A stretch of DNA of 64,000 nucleotides from CAVZTX01 sp963778375 (GTDB taxonomy: Bacteria; Chloroflexota; Ktedonobacteria; Ktedonobacterales; Ktedonobacteraceae): positions 1 to 64,000 of the forward strand of contig CAVZTX010000023.1 in NCBI GenBank assembly GCA_963778375.1, in the 5' to 3' direction. Of the stretch, positions 43,759 to 51,532 are shown piece after piece. The stretch's first letter is position 1. Every line of letters starts with the position of its first letter. Position numbers and translations under genes: made by a program. The notes beneath the pieces were generated by a model, which was not told where the DNA came from, did no database searches, and worked only from the letters and a program-made list of their open reading frames with translations.

Positions 43759-44775
43759 ATGAAAGATCGCAATATATTCGAGGGCACACCTGAACCTCAA
43801 GAGAAATATTATCCATTAGCTCAATGGCTGCAACAAGTATTAGCGGTTCCTCCACTACAGTCGCAGGTAGAGCCGACCTCTACAAGCGATGAAACGCAAA
43901 ATGGGGTATACCATCGTAAGTTCTATCGTCAACTTCCTGACTTTGTAATGGCTCTACTGAATAATGATCCACAAGCAATTCTACATTATGCGCCTCTTTT
44001 GTTTCATCTTATAGGATGTTCCAGTTGTCATACTTCTTACCTGGAATTCTATGATGCTATGCGGGTTGCGTTGGAGGAGAGTGAGGGGCCAAGGCAGACA
44101 ACTTCTAGCTTGCACACGATGGCAACTACTCCCCCGCGTATGGTTGTGCGATTGTGTCAAGCGTTGATTAGAGAAGCCGAAGCGGTATTGCGCCAGGCGC
44201 ATCGTGAACATACGGATGGCGATGCTTTAGGGCGTTCTTTACTGCAACAGGCGATACAGATCAGCGCACATTTGACTCAAGGACATATGCGCCAGCGTGC
44301 ATTGCGCGAACTGGTGCGTGTCGCTACACTGTTTGATAACTTCAGTGAAGTCCAGGAGCAACCGCCATCACTGCACTCTTATTCACCGGTGCATAATGGT
44401 TCACAACACGGAATTGTAGTACGAGGAGCTGAGACTGCACTTCATCCTGCTGAACAGGCGACCATTCCTATACATTCAGTTCAACTCGAAGGGGTAATTA
44501 CTCAACGCGGGGATACGCTAGAGTTATATCTACGCGATCTTGATGCGAAATTACGCGGTCACTATGTTGCCATCTCTGTGCCACTTGGTTCATTGCTTGA
44601 GCCTGTTCGCTGGCGTGGTGGCAATCCGCGAGCGATTCGCAGCGTTGTGCCTGTTGATGAACATGGAACGCTTACGACTCCACTTGGAGAAACGGAGTTG
44701 CGGCTGAGCAATTCTGAGGAGCGCAATTTGCTGGAGGCGATGTTCTTAAAGCTGGATCTGCGCCTGGCAGATTAA
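43759..44775 (+). CDS. Putative zinc anti-sigma-like protein
   Basis: The 338-residue protein carries His83-x3-Cys87-x2-Cys90 (FHLIGCSSC), the core of ZAS anti-sigma factors, with an earlier His52 that could complete the site. A helical region follows (residues about 125-210). A C-terminal beta-rich domain (HSVQLEGVITQRGDTLELYLRDLDAKL to the end) may be a carbohydrate or ligand domain. No membrane helix is present, so it would act in the cytoplasm. It starts 30 bases after the sigma-like gene and overlaps moaC by four bases at the 3' end. Confidence 0.6.
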   Translation: MKDRNIFEGTPEPQEKYYPLAQWLQQVLAVPPLQSQVEPTSTSDETQNGVYHRKFYRQLPDFVMALLNNDPQAILHYAPLLFHLIGCSSCHTSYLEFYDAMRVALEESEGPRQTTSSLHTMATTPPRMVVRLCQALIREAEAVLRQAHREHTDGDALGRSLLQQAIQISAHLTQGHMRQRALRELVRVATLFDNFSEVQEQPPSLHSYSPVHNGSQHGIVVRGAETALHPAEQATIPIHSVQLEGVITQRGDTLELYLRDLDAKLRGHYVAISVPLGSLLEPVRWRGGNPRAIRSVVPVDEHGTLTTPLGETELRLSNSEERNLLEAMFLKLDLRLAD

Positions 44776-45269
44776 TCGGGCTGAAACTCCACGGTTCCAC
44801 TTTTACCACCACTTTTGCGTGCGACGTAGGCCTGTTCGAGTGTAATAGTTGTGTCTACTCCTTTGCACATGTCGTAAATGGTGAGCGCTGCGACGGTTGC
44901 TGCTGTGAGTGCCTCTACATCTACCCCGGTCTTATAGGTGGTGCGGGTGCGTGCCTCGATGTGTATCAACCCCTGCGAACTATCCAGCGTAAAGTTCAGA
45001 TCAATGTGGGTCATTGGGAGTGGGTGACACAGTGGGATGATTTGTGGTGTCTGCTTGGCGGCCATGATCGCGGCGATTTTGGCAACCTCCAGGACACTTC
45101 CTTTTGCGACCTGATTAGTTTCAATCAGGTGGAGCGTTTGCGGGGCCATGCGTACACGTGCCTTGGCGATGGCCTCGCGTGTCGTTTCCGGTCGATCTGT
45201 GACGTCGACCATGTGAATGTTGCCGCTTTCGTCAAGGTGGGTGAGTTGGTTATTTGAGTCTTTTAACAT
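44772..45269 (-). CDS. moaC: Cyclic pyranopterin monophosphate synthase
   Basis: MoaC with MoaA turns GTP into cPMP in molybdenum-cofactor synthesis. Its 165 residues carry MVDVTDRPETTREAIAKARV, GSVLEVAKIAAIMAAKQTPQIIPLCHPLP, the active-site EALTAATVAALTIYDMCK, and YVARKSGGKSG. The ribosome site is poorly placed (AAAGGA about 15 bases from the ATG). No other moa gene lies near, but fdhD, which serves Mo enzymes, is 5.3 kb away on the opposite strand. Confidence 0.96.
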   Translation of the reverse strand: MLKDSNNQLTHLDESGNIHMVDVTDRPETTREAIAKARVRMAPQTLHLIETNQVAKGSVLEVAKIAAIMAAKQTPQIIPLCHPLPMTHIDLNFTLDSSQGLIHIEARTRTTYKTGVDVEALTAATVAALTIYDMCKGVDTTITLEQAYVARKSGGKSGTVEFQPD

Positions 45270-45348
45270 AAGGGTGGAGACGTCCTTTCCACTTCTTTAA
45301 ACATGCCTCTATTGATTGTAGCATGTTTACGTGGCTTATCTCCCATCC

Positions 45349-46710
45349 TCACTCAAATGGATATCTTGCTATCCTACTGCGGCTATCGAAGGCTTGTTTG
45401 AAGTACACCAGCGCTTCCTCTGAAGCACCCCGTTCCTCTAAGAGTTGGGCATAGCGTGCGGATTGATCGGAGAGATCCTCGCGCTTGCCGAGGGAATTGA
45501 ACATCTTCAGAGCATCCCTAAAATAGACATCACCTGCATCGTACTTTTTTCTTGCGTAGGCAACACGACCACATAGGATGAGCGTTTCCGCACGAATAAT
45601 GGTATCGCCGAACTGCCTGGACAGGCTATCGGCCTTTTCGGTATGTTCGTCGGCCTCGGCGATTCTGTTTTGTGAAAGGAACCATTCGGCCATGTGCATG
45701 GTGACACTAGCTAATGCAAGCTGATCCGCAAGGATACTTTCTTCTTGTAGTGCCTTCTCAAGGAATGTATGTGCCTTCTCTGGGTCCTCTTTCAGCATTG
45801 CATCACCCAGGTAGTGGTAGATTTCACTCCTTAAAAGCTGGCTGGTTTGTTGATCCTGAAGCTGTAAATACTTGTATGTATACATTGATGCATTACGATA
45901 AGAAGGTGTGGCAACTTCGTGCTCGAACAAGTTCCAGTAGGTCGATTGTAGGTTCTGGGGAGTAGTGAGTTCTTCAGTAGCTGCAAGGGCACGTTGGAAC
46001 ATCTCGATGGCCAGTTCAAATTTGTTCAGGAAGGTGTAGTGCTGTCCCATGTTAGTATAAACTTGGGCCAGGAAAAATGGGTCGTGCGGCGAATGCTTTT
46101 CTAGTAGATCGAGGCTGCTTTGATGGGCTTGAAGTCCCTGGTTGTAGTTGTGCATTGAGGCATAGACTGTTCCCAGCACATTGAATATTTGTGCGCTTAA
46201 ATAATCGTCCGGGTCCTTGATGAGTCGTAAAGCTTCCGAGAGTACATTCTCACCTTCATGCAATTGTGCAGTTTGGGAATAAGCCCAGCCAAGTAAATAA
46301 CGTAGTTGAACTTGTTGTCGTTGGCTCAAGTCTTTTAAGGATACATTGAGCAATTGTGCTATGGCCTGTTGCACTGCCCCCTGTCGGATAGCGATCTGTG
46401 CTTCTAAAAGTTCCAACTCTATCTCTTCCTCACTTTTTACTTGTGCATGAGTGGAACTGGTAGCTTTTGCACTATCCTGCGAATGACCAGGGAGGAAGTG
46501 TGTGGAAGAGAGGCCGAGACGACGTGCTAGAATTTCCATTGCACGTAGTGAGGGGTGGATCTGTCCACGCTCAATAGCAGAAATATAGCTAACAGAGAAG
46601 TCGGGGCTGGCAAGCTGGCTCTGTGTTAGTTTTTTTGCCAACCGTGCTGCTCGTAAATTTGCGCCAACAAATTGCCCAATTTGTTGATGGGATGACTGGT
46701 CAGATGGCAT
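45349..46710 (-). CDS. HTH-XRE regulator with TPR repeats (paralogue B)
   Basis: The 453 residues have an N-terminal XRE domain (NLRAARLAKKLTQSQLASPDFSVSYISAIERGQIHPSLRAMEILARRLGLS) and TPR repeats to the end, such as YTNMGQHYTFLNKFELAIEMFQRAL and RYAQLLEERGASEEALVYFKQAF. It is close to paralogue A at 41251-42633 in the HTH: the stretches SYISAIERG and PSL-A-ILA-RL are shared. AGGAGGCATTA precedes the ATG. It diverges from the PBP gene, with an inverted repeat at 46879 that may be its operator. Confidence 0.92.
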   Translation of the reverse strand: MPSDQSSHQQIGQFVGANLRAARLAKKLTQSQLASPDFSVSYISAIERGQIHPSLRAMEILARRLGLSSTHFLPGHSQDSAKATSSTHAQVKSEEEIELELLEAQIAIRQGAVQQAIAQLLNVSLKDLSQRQQVQLRYLLGWAYSQTAQLHEGENVLSEALRLIKDPDDYLSAQIFNVLGTVYASMHNYNQGLQAHQSSLDLLEKHSPHDPFFLAQVYTNMGQHYTFLNKFELAIEMFQRALAATEELTTPQNLQSTYWNLFEHEVATPSYRNASMYTYKYLQLQDQQTSQLLRSEIYHYLGDAMLKEDPEKAHTFLEKALQEESILADQLALASVTMHMAEWFLSQNRIAEADEHTEKADSLSRQFGDTIIRAETLILCGRVAYARKKYDAGDVYFRDALKMFNSLGKREDLSDQSARYAQLLEERGASEEALVYFKQAFDSRSRIARYPFE

Positions 46711-47037
46711 TAATGCCTCCTATTTATATCAAGCGGAAATAAATAAATAACAAAATGGCAGTTGAATATATTTTAAAATATGTTTAACCTCATGTCAATA
46801 TAGCATAGCGGAAAGATTTTAAACCGATACTCATACTTTTATGCTTGTATACAGTGTCAGTGATATGCCCTGGTTTACGTAGTGCGTACTAATCACGTAC
46901 TACAATTGGAAGGTAGAGCTATATATTTCATACATTACTGTGCATTTGTGACCAATCGTACTTGTCAATCGGTAGGAACAATGATACACTTCTTCAGGAA
47001 ATAGGCATATGTTTTGTCAAAGTCAAGGATTTTCTGA
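46711..47037. other. Divergent intergenic region of HTH-TPR B and PBP
   Basis: The 327-base gap is AT-rich on the left and holds the inverted repeat at 46879-46903. I see no RNA gene. Promoters for both flanking genes should lie here. Confidence 0.55.
46879..46903. promoter_or_regulatory. Inverted repeat, candidate operator
   Basis: GTAGTGCGT (46879-46887) and ACGTACTAC (46895-46903) are reverse complements at 8 of 9 positions, separated by 7 bases. They lie between divergent genes, 169 bases from the HTH-TPR start and 135 from the PBP start. Confidence 0.45.
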
Positions 47038-48897
47038 ATGAATATCAACTCAAATATACGCAAACTATCGAATCTTTTTATTATTCTTTTCATTATGATC
47101 AGTGGGGGGCTTGTCTACTGGCAGGTAGTAGCCGCGCAACAGGTGGCGGCGAATCCACATAATAATCGGCCATATACCTGTGGAAACGCTCCTATACGTG
47201 GGCGTATTTTCGACCGCAATGGGGTTTTGCTTGCAGATTTGCGGCCAGTGGGTACACCCGACGCAGCACCAGGCCAATTTCCTAAAGCGAATTCAACAGC
47301 TTCTACCAACGAGTGTGGCTATGTACGTCACTATTACTATCCGTCGTTAGCTGGGTTGATAGGATTTTATATTGGGCCTCAGTATACCTCTACTGGTATT
47401 GAGCAGGCGTTTAATGATTATCTGACAGGGCAGAGAGGTTTAACGGGACTCAATAATACGATTAACCAGGTGCTGCATCGCTCTCCTGTTGGTGATGATA
47501 TCTACCTGACCATTGATGTACGGATACAGGAAGCTTTGAATACTGACTTTGACAAAGATGCTGCCACTCCTGATACAAATGTCCCTCCCGATAAGAGGGC
47601 AATCTTTGCTACTAATCGGGGTTCTGTGGTTGTCACTGATCCGCATACAGGCGAAATACTGGCTATGTTGAGCCGCCCAGGTTACGAACCTAATTGTGTT
47701 GTTGGTCAGTGTAATATGGATCAACTTCAAGCAGCATTTCACGTCAAGGGTTACGATTCCGCGATTGGGTGCAATGCACCTTGCACGCAGGATCAATTCA
47801 AAAATGCGTTGAATAAGGTTAAGTTCAACCTCAATTGTGTAGCTACCAATAGTTGTAATTTGACGTATTATCATGAACTCTCTACCGATCCTGAGCAGCC
47901 GTTACTCGAGCGTCCGATTGAATCCCGTTACGTGCCAGGTTCAACCTATAAAACGGTGACCCTGCTGGCTGGCCTGGACTCAGGGAGTACGCAGTTAGAT
48001 AATGAAAATCAGTTTGATCAGCAGCATGCCCTTGGCCCTGTTGTTATCGGGCCACCCAATAGCCCTGGCGCTCAGGCTTGTATCGTGATTCCCCCAAAAA
48101 GTTGTGGTGATGGTTCGGAAGTGTTTGATGCGGGAAATAATCTCTTACCCTATACCCACAAATTCCCAGTTAGTGCACGCTATGGCTTTGTGCATTCGGA
48201 TAATATTATCTTTGCGCAGATAGGGGCGAACACGGGAGCCAATACCTGGCTTGACTATAACAACCGTTTTTATATGGGCAAACAAATTCCCTTTGATCTG
48301 CCAGTTGTTCCTAGCAGTGTTACTCCAGCAAATGGGAAACTAAGCGTAGCGCAGCTTGCTGAGAACTCCTTTGGGCAGGGCGTTGATTTTGTAACGCCAT
48401 TGCAAATGTCGCTGTTCGACGATGCTATTGCTAATAATGGGCAGTTGATGCGACCAACGCTGATACAGAAAATCGTCGATCCGAATGGTACGGTATTGCA
48501 ATCGTTCAGTGCGCAATCTCTGGGTAACCCAATCTCGCAGACAACGGCCAGCCAGATGCGTGATGCGATGTATGGGGTGGTACGCTGTGGTTCAGGCTCG
48601 ATTGTCCCTCCTCTATTCAATTCGCCCTGGGCACTTATGGTCAAGACCGGGACAGGTGAGGTAGGTGGAGGCAAACCTGCTCAGGCATGGCTGGTGACCC
48701 AAGCTCCCTATCAGAATCCGGCGCTCACGATTGTATCTATGAAGGAGAATGGCGGCGAAGGTGGCTTCGTTAATGGACCAATGGTGGCCGATCTGTATAA
48801 TTACATTTTTACGAATGTGATGCATATCCAGGCACCACCTCCACCACAATCGCAGCTACAATATTGTTATAATCAGACTCACTTACTGCAATTCTGA
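47038..48897 (+). CDS. Class B penicillin-binding protein (PbpA/FtsI-like transpeptidase)
   Basis: The 619-residue D,D-transpeptidase cross-links peptidoglycan outside the membrane. One N-terminal anchor (LFIILFIMISGGLVYWQVVAA) precedes the dimerisation region (RGRIFDRNGVLLAD). The transpeptidase holds Ser302-x2-Lys305 (PGSTYKTVTLLAG), SxN in HSDNIIF, and KTG in MVKTGTGEVGGG. It resembles mycobacterial PbpA. About ten cysteines lie outside the membrane (e.g. CVVGQCNM, CNAPC, CVATNSC), many more than usual for PBPs, which suggests disulfides. AAGGA lies eight bases before the ATG. No rodA/ftsW partner is adjacent. Confidence 0.93.
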   Translation: MNINSNIRKLSNLFIILFIMISGGLVYWQVVAAQQVAANPHNNRPYTCGNAPIRGRIFDRNGVLLADLRPVGTPDAAPGQFPKANSTASTNECGYVRHYYYPSLAGLIGFYIGPQYTSTGIEQAFNDYLTGQRGLTGLNNTINQVLHRSPVGDDIYLTIDVRIQEALNTDFDKDAATPDTNVPPDKRAIFATNRGSVVVTDPHTGEILAMLSRPGYEPNCVVGQCNMDQLQAAFHVKGYDSAIGCNAPCTQDQFKNALNKVKFNLNCVATNSCNLTYYHELSTDPEQPLLERPIESRYVPGSTYKTVTLLAGLDSGSTQLDNENQFDQQHALGPVVIGPPNSPGAQACIVIPPKSCGDGSEVFDAGNNLLPYTHKFPVSARYGFVHSDNIIFAQIGANTGANTWLDYNNRFYMGKQIPFDLPVVPSSVTPANGKLSVAQLAENSFGQGVDFVTPLQMSLFDDAIANNGQLMRPTLIQKIVDPNGTVLQSFSAQSLGNPISQTTASQMRDAMYGVVRCGSGSIVPPLFNSPWALMVKTGTGEVGGGKPAQAWLVTQAPYQNPALTIVSMKENGGEGGFVNGPMVADLYNYIFTNVMHIQAPPPPQSQLQYCYNQTHLLQF

Positions 48898-48993
48898 GGC
48901 CTTCTTCAACTTTCTATCAATTTTTGTGTCAACGTGACATAATGATGGTTAAGTTCCAAGACTATGTGAGTATGCTTTACGTGCATAGGAATT

Positions 48994-49605
48994 ATGAAGC
49001 AGAGCGAACTAGAAACTGGCAGCATCTATAGCGAAGAGGAAGAACGAGTACTTGGCCCCTGGCAACGGGTACGTCAGTCTGTGCTTACTCCGATTGCTGC
49101 TGTACTCTCCTGGCTTGGGATTAGTCCTGATATGCTCTCCTATGCCTCGGTCATCCTGGGCATTAGTTTTTGCTTGCTTGCTCATATTGAATTTACGCTT
49201 GCGTTCTGGTTTCTGGTGGCTTCTGTCATATGTGATGGGCTTGATGGGGTCGAGGCACGGCTAACGCGGAATAATACAGCACGTGGGTCATTTACCGATA
49301 TGTTCTGCGATCAGGCGGTTGTTGCCTTTACTGTGGCTGGCATGGCCTGGAAAGGTTCGATTCATCCTGTTCTGGCGATTCTCTTTGTTTATACCTATAC
49401 CGCTATCACGCTCTTCCTGATGTTGCATCAATTGCTTCGTATCTCTTCGCGCTGGATTGTTCGTCCCAGTCGGATGGTACTTTACATTGCCATTGGGCTG
49501 TATTTCATCTTTCGCGTCGATTTGCTCAATGCGCTTTTGTTAGTTGATCTATTTGCATTTCCCATTCTGGTGCTTAGCTTTCGACGACTACGGCGAGCGT
49601 TATGA
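48994..49605 (+). CDS. CDP-alcohol phosphatidyltransferase family protein
   Basis: The 203-residue membrane enzyme transfers a phosphatidyl group from CDP-diacylglycerol to an alcohol (glycerol-3-P, inositol or serine). The family motif DxxDGxxAR(x8)GxxxDxxxD is complete: Asp81, Asp84, Gly85, Ala88, Arg89, Gly98, Asp102, Asp106. It has about five or six membrane helices. The acceptor alcohol is not predictable. It ends three bases before the fur stop on the opposite strand. Confidence 0.93.
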   Translation: MKQSELETGSIYSEEEERVLGPWQRVRQSVLTPIAAVLSWLGISPDMLSYASVILGISFCLLAHIEFTLAFWFLVASVICDGLDGVEARLTRNNTARGSFTDMFCDQAVVAFTVAGMAWKGSIHPVLAILFVYTYTAITLFLMLHQLLRISSRWIVRPSRMVLYIAIGLYFIFRVDLLNALLLVDLFAFPILVLSFRRLRRAL

Positions 49606-49608
49606 CTA

Positions 49609-50049
49609 TTACTCGTGCTGCATAGCTTGCCAGCAAGCGTCACAGTAGCCCGCGGCTACCAGATCAAGTGTTAGGCTATGATAGTGATATTGCTCCTGTA
49701 ATTGTTCGTGTAGATTGCCTAATAAAGTATCATCAAGATGGATGACGGAGCGACAACGGCGACAAACCAGATGGTGATGGGCCTTTCCTTCAGCGATCTC
49801 ATAATGAGGTTGTTCTCCAGGAAGGCGATTTTCACGCACCAATCCTAGTTCTTTAAGCAGTTCCAGTGTACGATAAATTGTTGAAAGACTGACGTAGGGA
49901 TTGCTCTTCTGTACACGCTCGGCGATCTGATCCACGCTCAAGTGCCCTTCAGCTTCCTGAATAACGTTCAAGATCATGTACCGCTGCGGTGTCAGACGAT
50001 ATCCTCGCTTGCGTAGCATTTCGTTGCTGGATTTGACATAATGATGCAT
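49609..50049 (-). CDS. fur: Fur-family metalloregulator
   Basis: The 146-residue protein is a zinc-containing dimeric repressor. The winged helix (GYRLTPQRYMILNVIQEAEGHLSVDQIAERVQKSNPYVSLSTIYRTLELLKELGLV) is followed by the metal-binding dimer domain with GKAHHHLVCRRCRSVIHLDD and YCDACW, giving two CxxC zinc pairs. I chose the ATG at 50049; GAGG directly before is too close for an ideal site, but longer frames add unrelated residues. Fur, Zur and PerR are not distinguishable here. It diverges from a DUF4177-like gene and fdhD. Confidence 0.92.
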   Translation of the reverse strand: MHHYVKSSNEMLRKRGYRLTPQRYMILNVIQEAEGHLSVDQIAERVQKSNPYVSLSTIYRTLELLKELGLVRENRLPGEQPHYEIAEGKAHHHLVCRRCRSVIHLDDTLLGNLHEQLQEQYHYHSLTLDLVAAGYCDACWQAMQHE

Positions 50050-50298
50050 CCTCAACCCCCGTTCATTAAAAATACCTGCGCATATCGTAGCATTGGAGTT
50101 ACTTAACGTCAAATGGCTAGCAGAGCGCACTATATTTATACAAAATAGTCCTGTATACGATCTTTTGGCGGAGAAACGTTGATTCCAAAAACGAAATGAA
50201 TTAGATGATCCTGCGGCTGTTGATAGCTTTTTCTTAGGTTGATGCGTATCGGTGATAGAATAGTTATAGGGCCAAAAACCCGCGAGAGGATAAAATTC

Positions 50299-50562
50299 AT
50301 GGTACGTTGGGAGCATCGTTACTTGTTGGGCACGATGGTGTTTACGATTGCGGGAGACGTTGTACGCGACTTTGACGAAGAGTACGAGGCATGGAGCTGG
50401 TTGGAGCAGGAAGGATGGGGATTGGTTGCCATTGAGCCACCCGACCCGGTACGACCTGGTGCGTGCAAGTACTACTTCAAACGTCAGAAACTGCAGTCTT
50501 CGATGCAGCAGCAAACGGCTGTGCAACCAGTAGTGACGCATGAACGAAGAGGAAAGCGTTAA
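50299..50562 (+). CDS. DUF4177-like small protein
   Basis: The 87-residue protein has strand-helix-strand features of the DUF4177 family: MVRWEHRYLLGTMVF, then EAWSWLEQEGWGLVAIEPP and KYYFKRQ. The last 20 residues are polar. AGAGGATAAAATTC lies upstream of the ATG, which decides this start over an earlier one at 50239. It ends immediately before the fdhD ATG, so translation is probably coupled. Function unknown. Confidence 0.78.
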   Translation: MVRWEHRYLLGTMVFTIAGDVVRDFDEEYEAWSWLEQEGWGLVAIEPPDPVRPGACKYYFKRQKLQSSMQQQTAVQPVVTHERRGKR

Positions 50563-51459
50563 ATGACTGTTCCCCAGGCATCTGACTTCTGGCGCTCATC
50601 ACTCGATCCAGAGAGGGTGATGAATGTGAACGTTCCACATTGGCAGGAAAATGAGCAGCAATGGCGTGAGGAACATCTGGCCGTTGAAGAGCCATTTGAG
50701 ATACGTATCGCCTCTGGTAGTGATCAGGTGTACCAACCTTTGGCCGTGATTATGCGCACGCCTGGAAACGATGCCGAGTTGGCAATGGGCTTCCTTTTGA
50801 CGGAAGGAGTTATTTCTGGTTCCGACGATGTCCTCGCGATTGAAGATGCGAGTGATGCTGATGGCTTACCGCTTGCTAATGTAGTGAATGTGTTGTTGAA
50901 AGGTGATGGACGGTGGGAAGAGAGGGGCAATGTATTGGCTCCTTCGGCTAAATTCGAGCGTCATTTCGCTGTTTCGTCGAGCTGTGGGCTGTGTGGGAAA
51001 AATAGTATTGATGCTGCGATGATTTCTACGCCGCCTCTGGAACCGGATGATTTGCGTATTTCTGCCGCGTGCATCTATGATTTGCCGGGCCAATTGCGTA
51101 CTTCTCAGGCGGTATTTACGCATACGGGCGGTCTGCATGCCTCCGCTCTTTTTACCTCTAAGGGTGAGTTATTGCTTTTGCGGGAGGATGTTGGGCGGCA
51201 CAACGCAGTTGATAAAATTATTGGGCATGGTCTTTTGCATGGTAATTTACCTTATTCTCGGCATATTTTGATGGTGAGTGGGCGCACATCGTTTGAGATT
51301 ATCCAGAAGGCGTTGCTAGCTCGCATTCCTTGTATTGCTGCTATTTCCGCACCTTCAAGCCTTGCCGTTGAGCTTGCTTATTCGGCCGGTATTACTTTGA
51401 TTGGCTTTCTGCGGGACCGTGCGATGAATGTTTATACGCATCTGGAGAGGATTGTTTGA
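50563..51459 (+). CDS. fdhD: Formate dehydrogenase accessory sulfurtransferase FdhD
   Basis: FdhD passes sulfur from IscS to the molybdenum cofactor of formate dehydrogenase and related enzymes. The 298 residues show RTPGNDAELAMGFLLTEG, the reactive Cys141-x2-Cys144 pair (SSCGLCGKNS), LREDVGRHNAVDKIIG and SGRTSFEIIQKAL. GGAAAG lies before the ATG, inside the end of the previous gene. No formate dehydrogenase structural gene is visible in the window. Confidence 0.95.
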   Translation: MTVPQASDFWRSSLDPERVMNVNVPHWQENEQQWREEHLAVEEPFEIRIASGSDQVYQPLAVIMRTPGNDAELAMGFLLTEGVISGSDDVLAIEDASDADGLPLANVVNVLLKGDGRWEERGNVLAPSAKFERHFAVSSSCGLCGKNSIDAAMISTPPLEPDDLRISAACIYDLPGQLRTSQAVFTHTGGLHASALFTSKGELLLLREDVGRHNAVDKIIGHGLLHGNLPYSRHILMVSGRTSFEIIQKALLARIPCIAAISAPSSLAVELAYSAGITLIGFLRDRAMNVYTHLERIV

Positions 51460-51497
51460 ATGCTCGTTGGTTTGATAGAAATATATAAGAATCTCTC

Positions 51498-51526
51498 TTG
51501 CGAGCATTAAGCTCCTACTGTATAAT
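51498..51526 (+). promoter_or_regulatory. mnmE promoter implying a leaderless transcript
   Basis: TTGCGA (51498-51503), 17-base spacer, TATAAT (51521-51526). The start codon at 51533 lies six bases after the -10 hexamer, where transcription should begin. No Shine-Dalgarno sequence is present. Confidence 0.65.
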
Positions 51527-51532
51527 CCAGCC

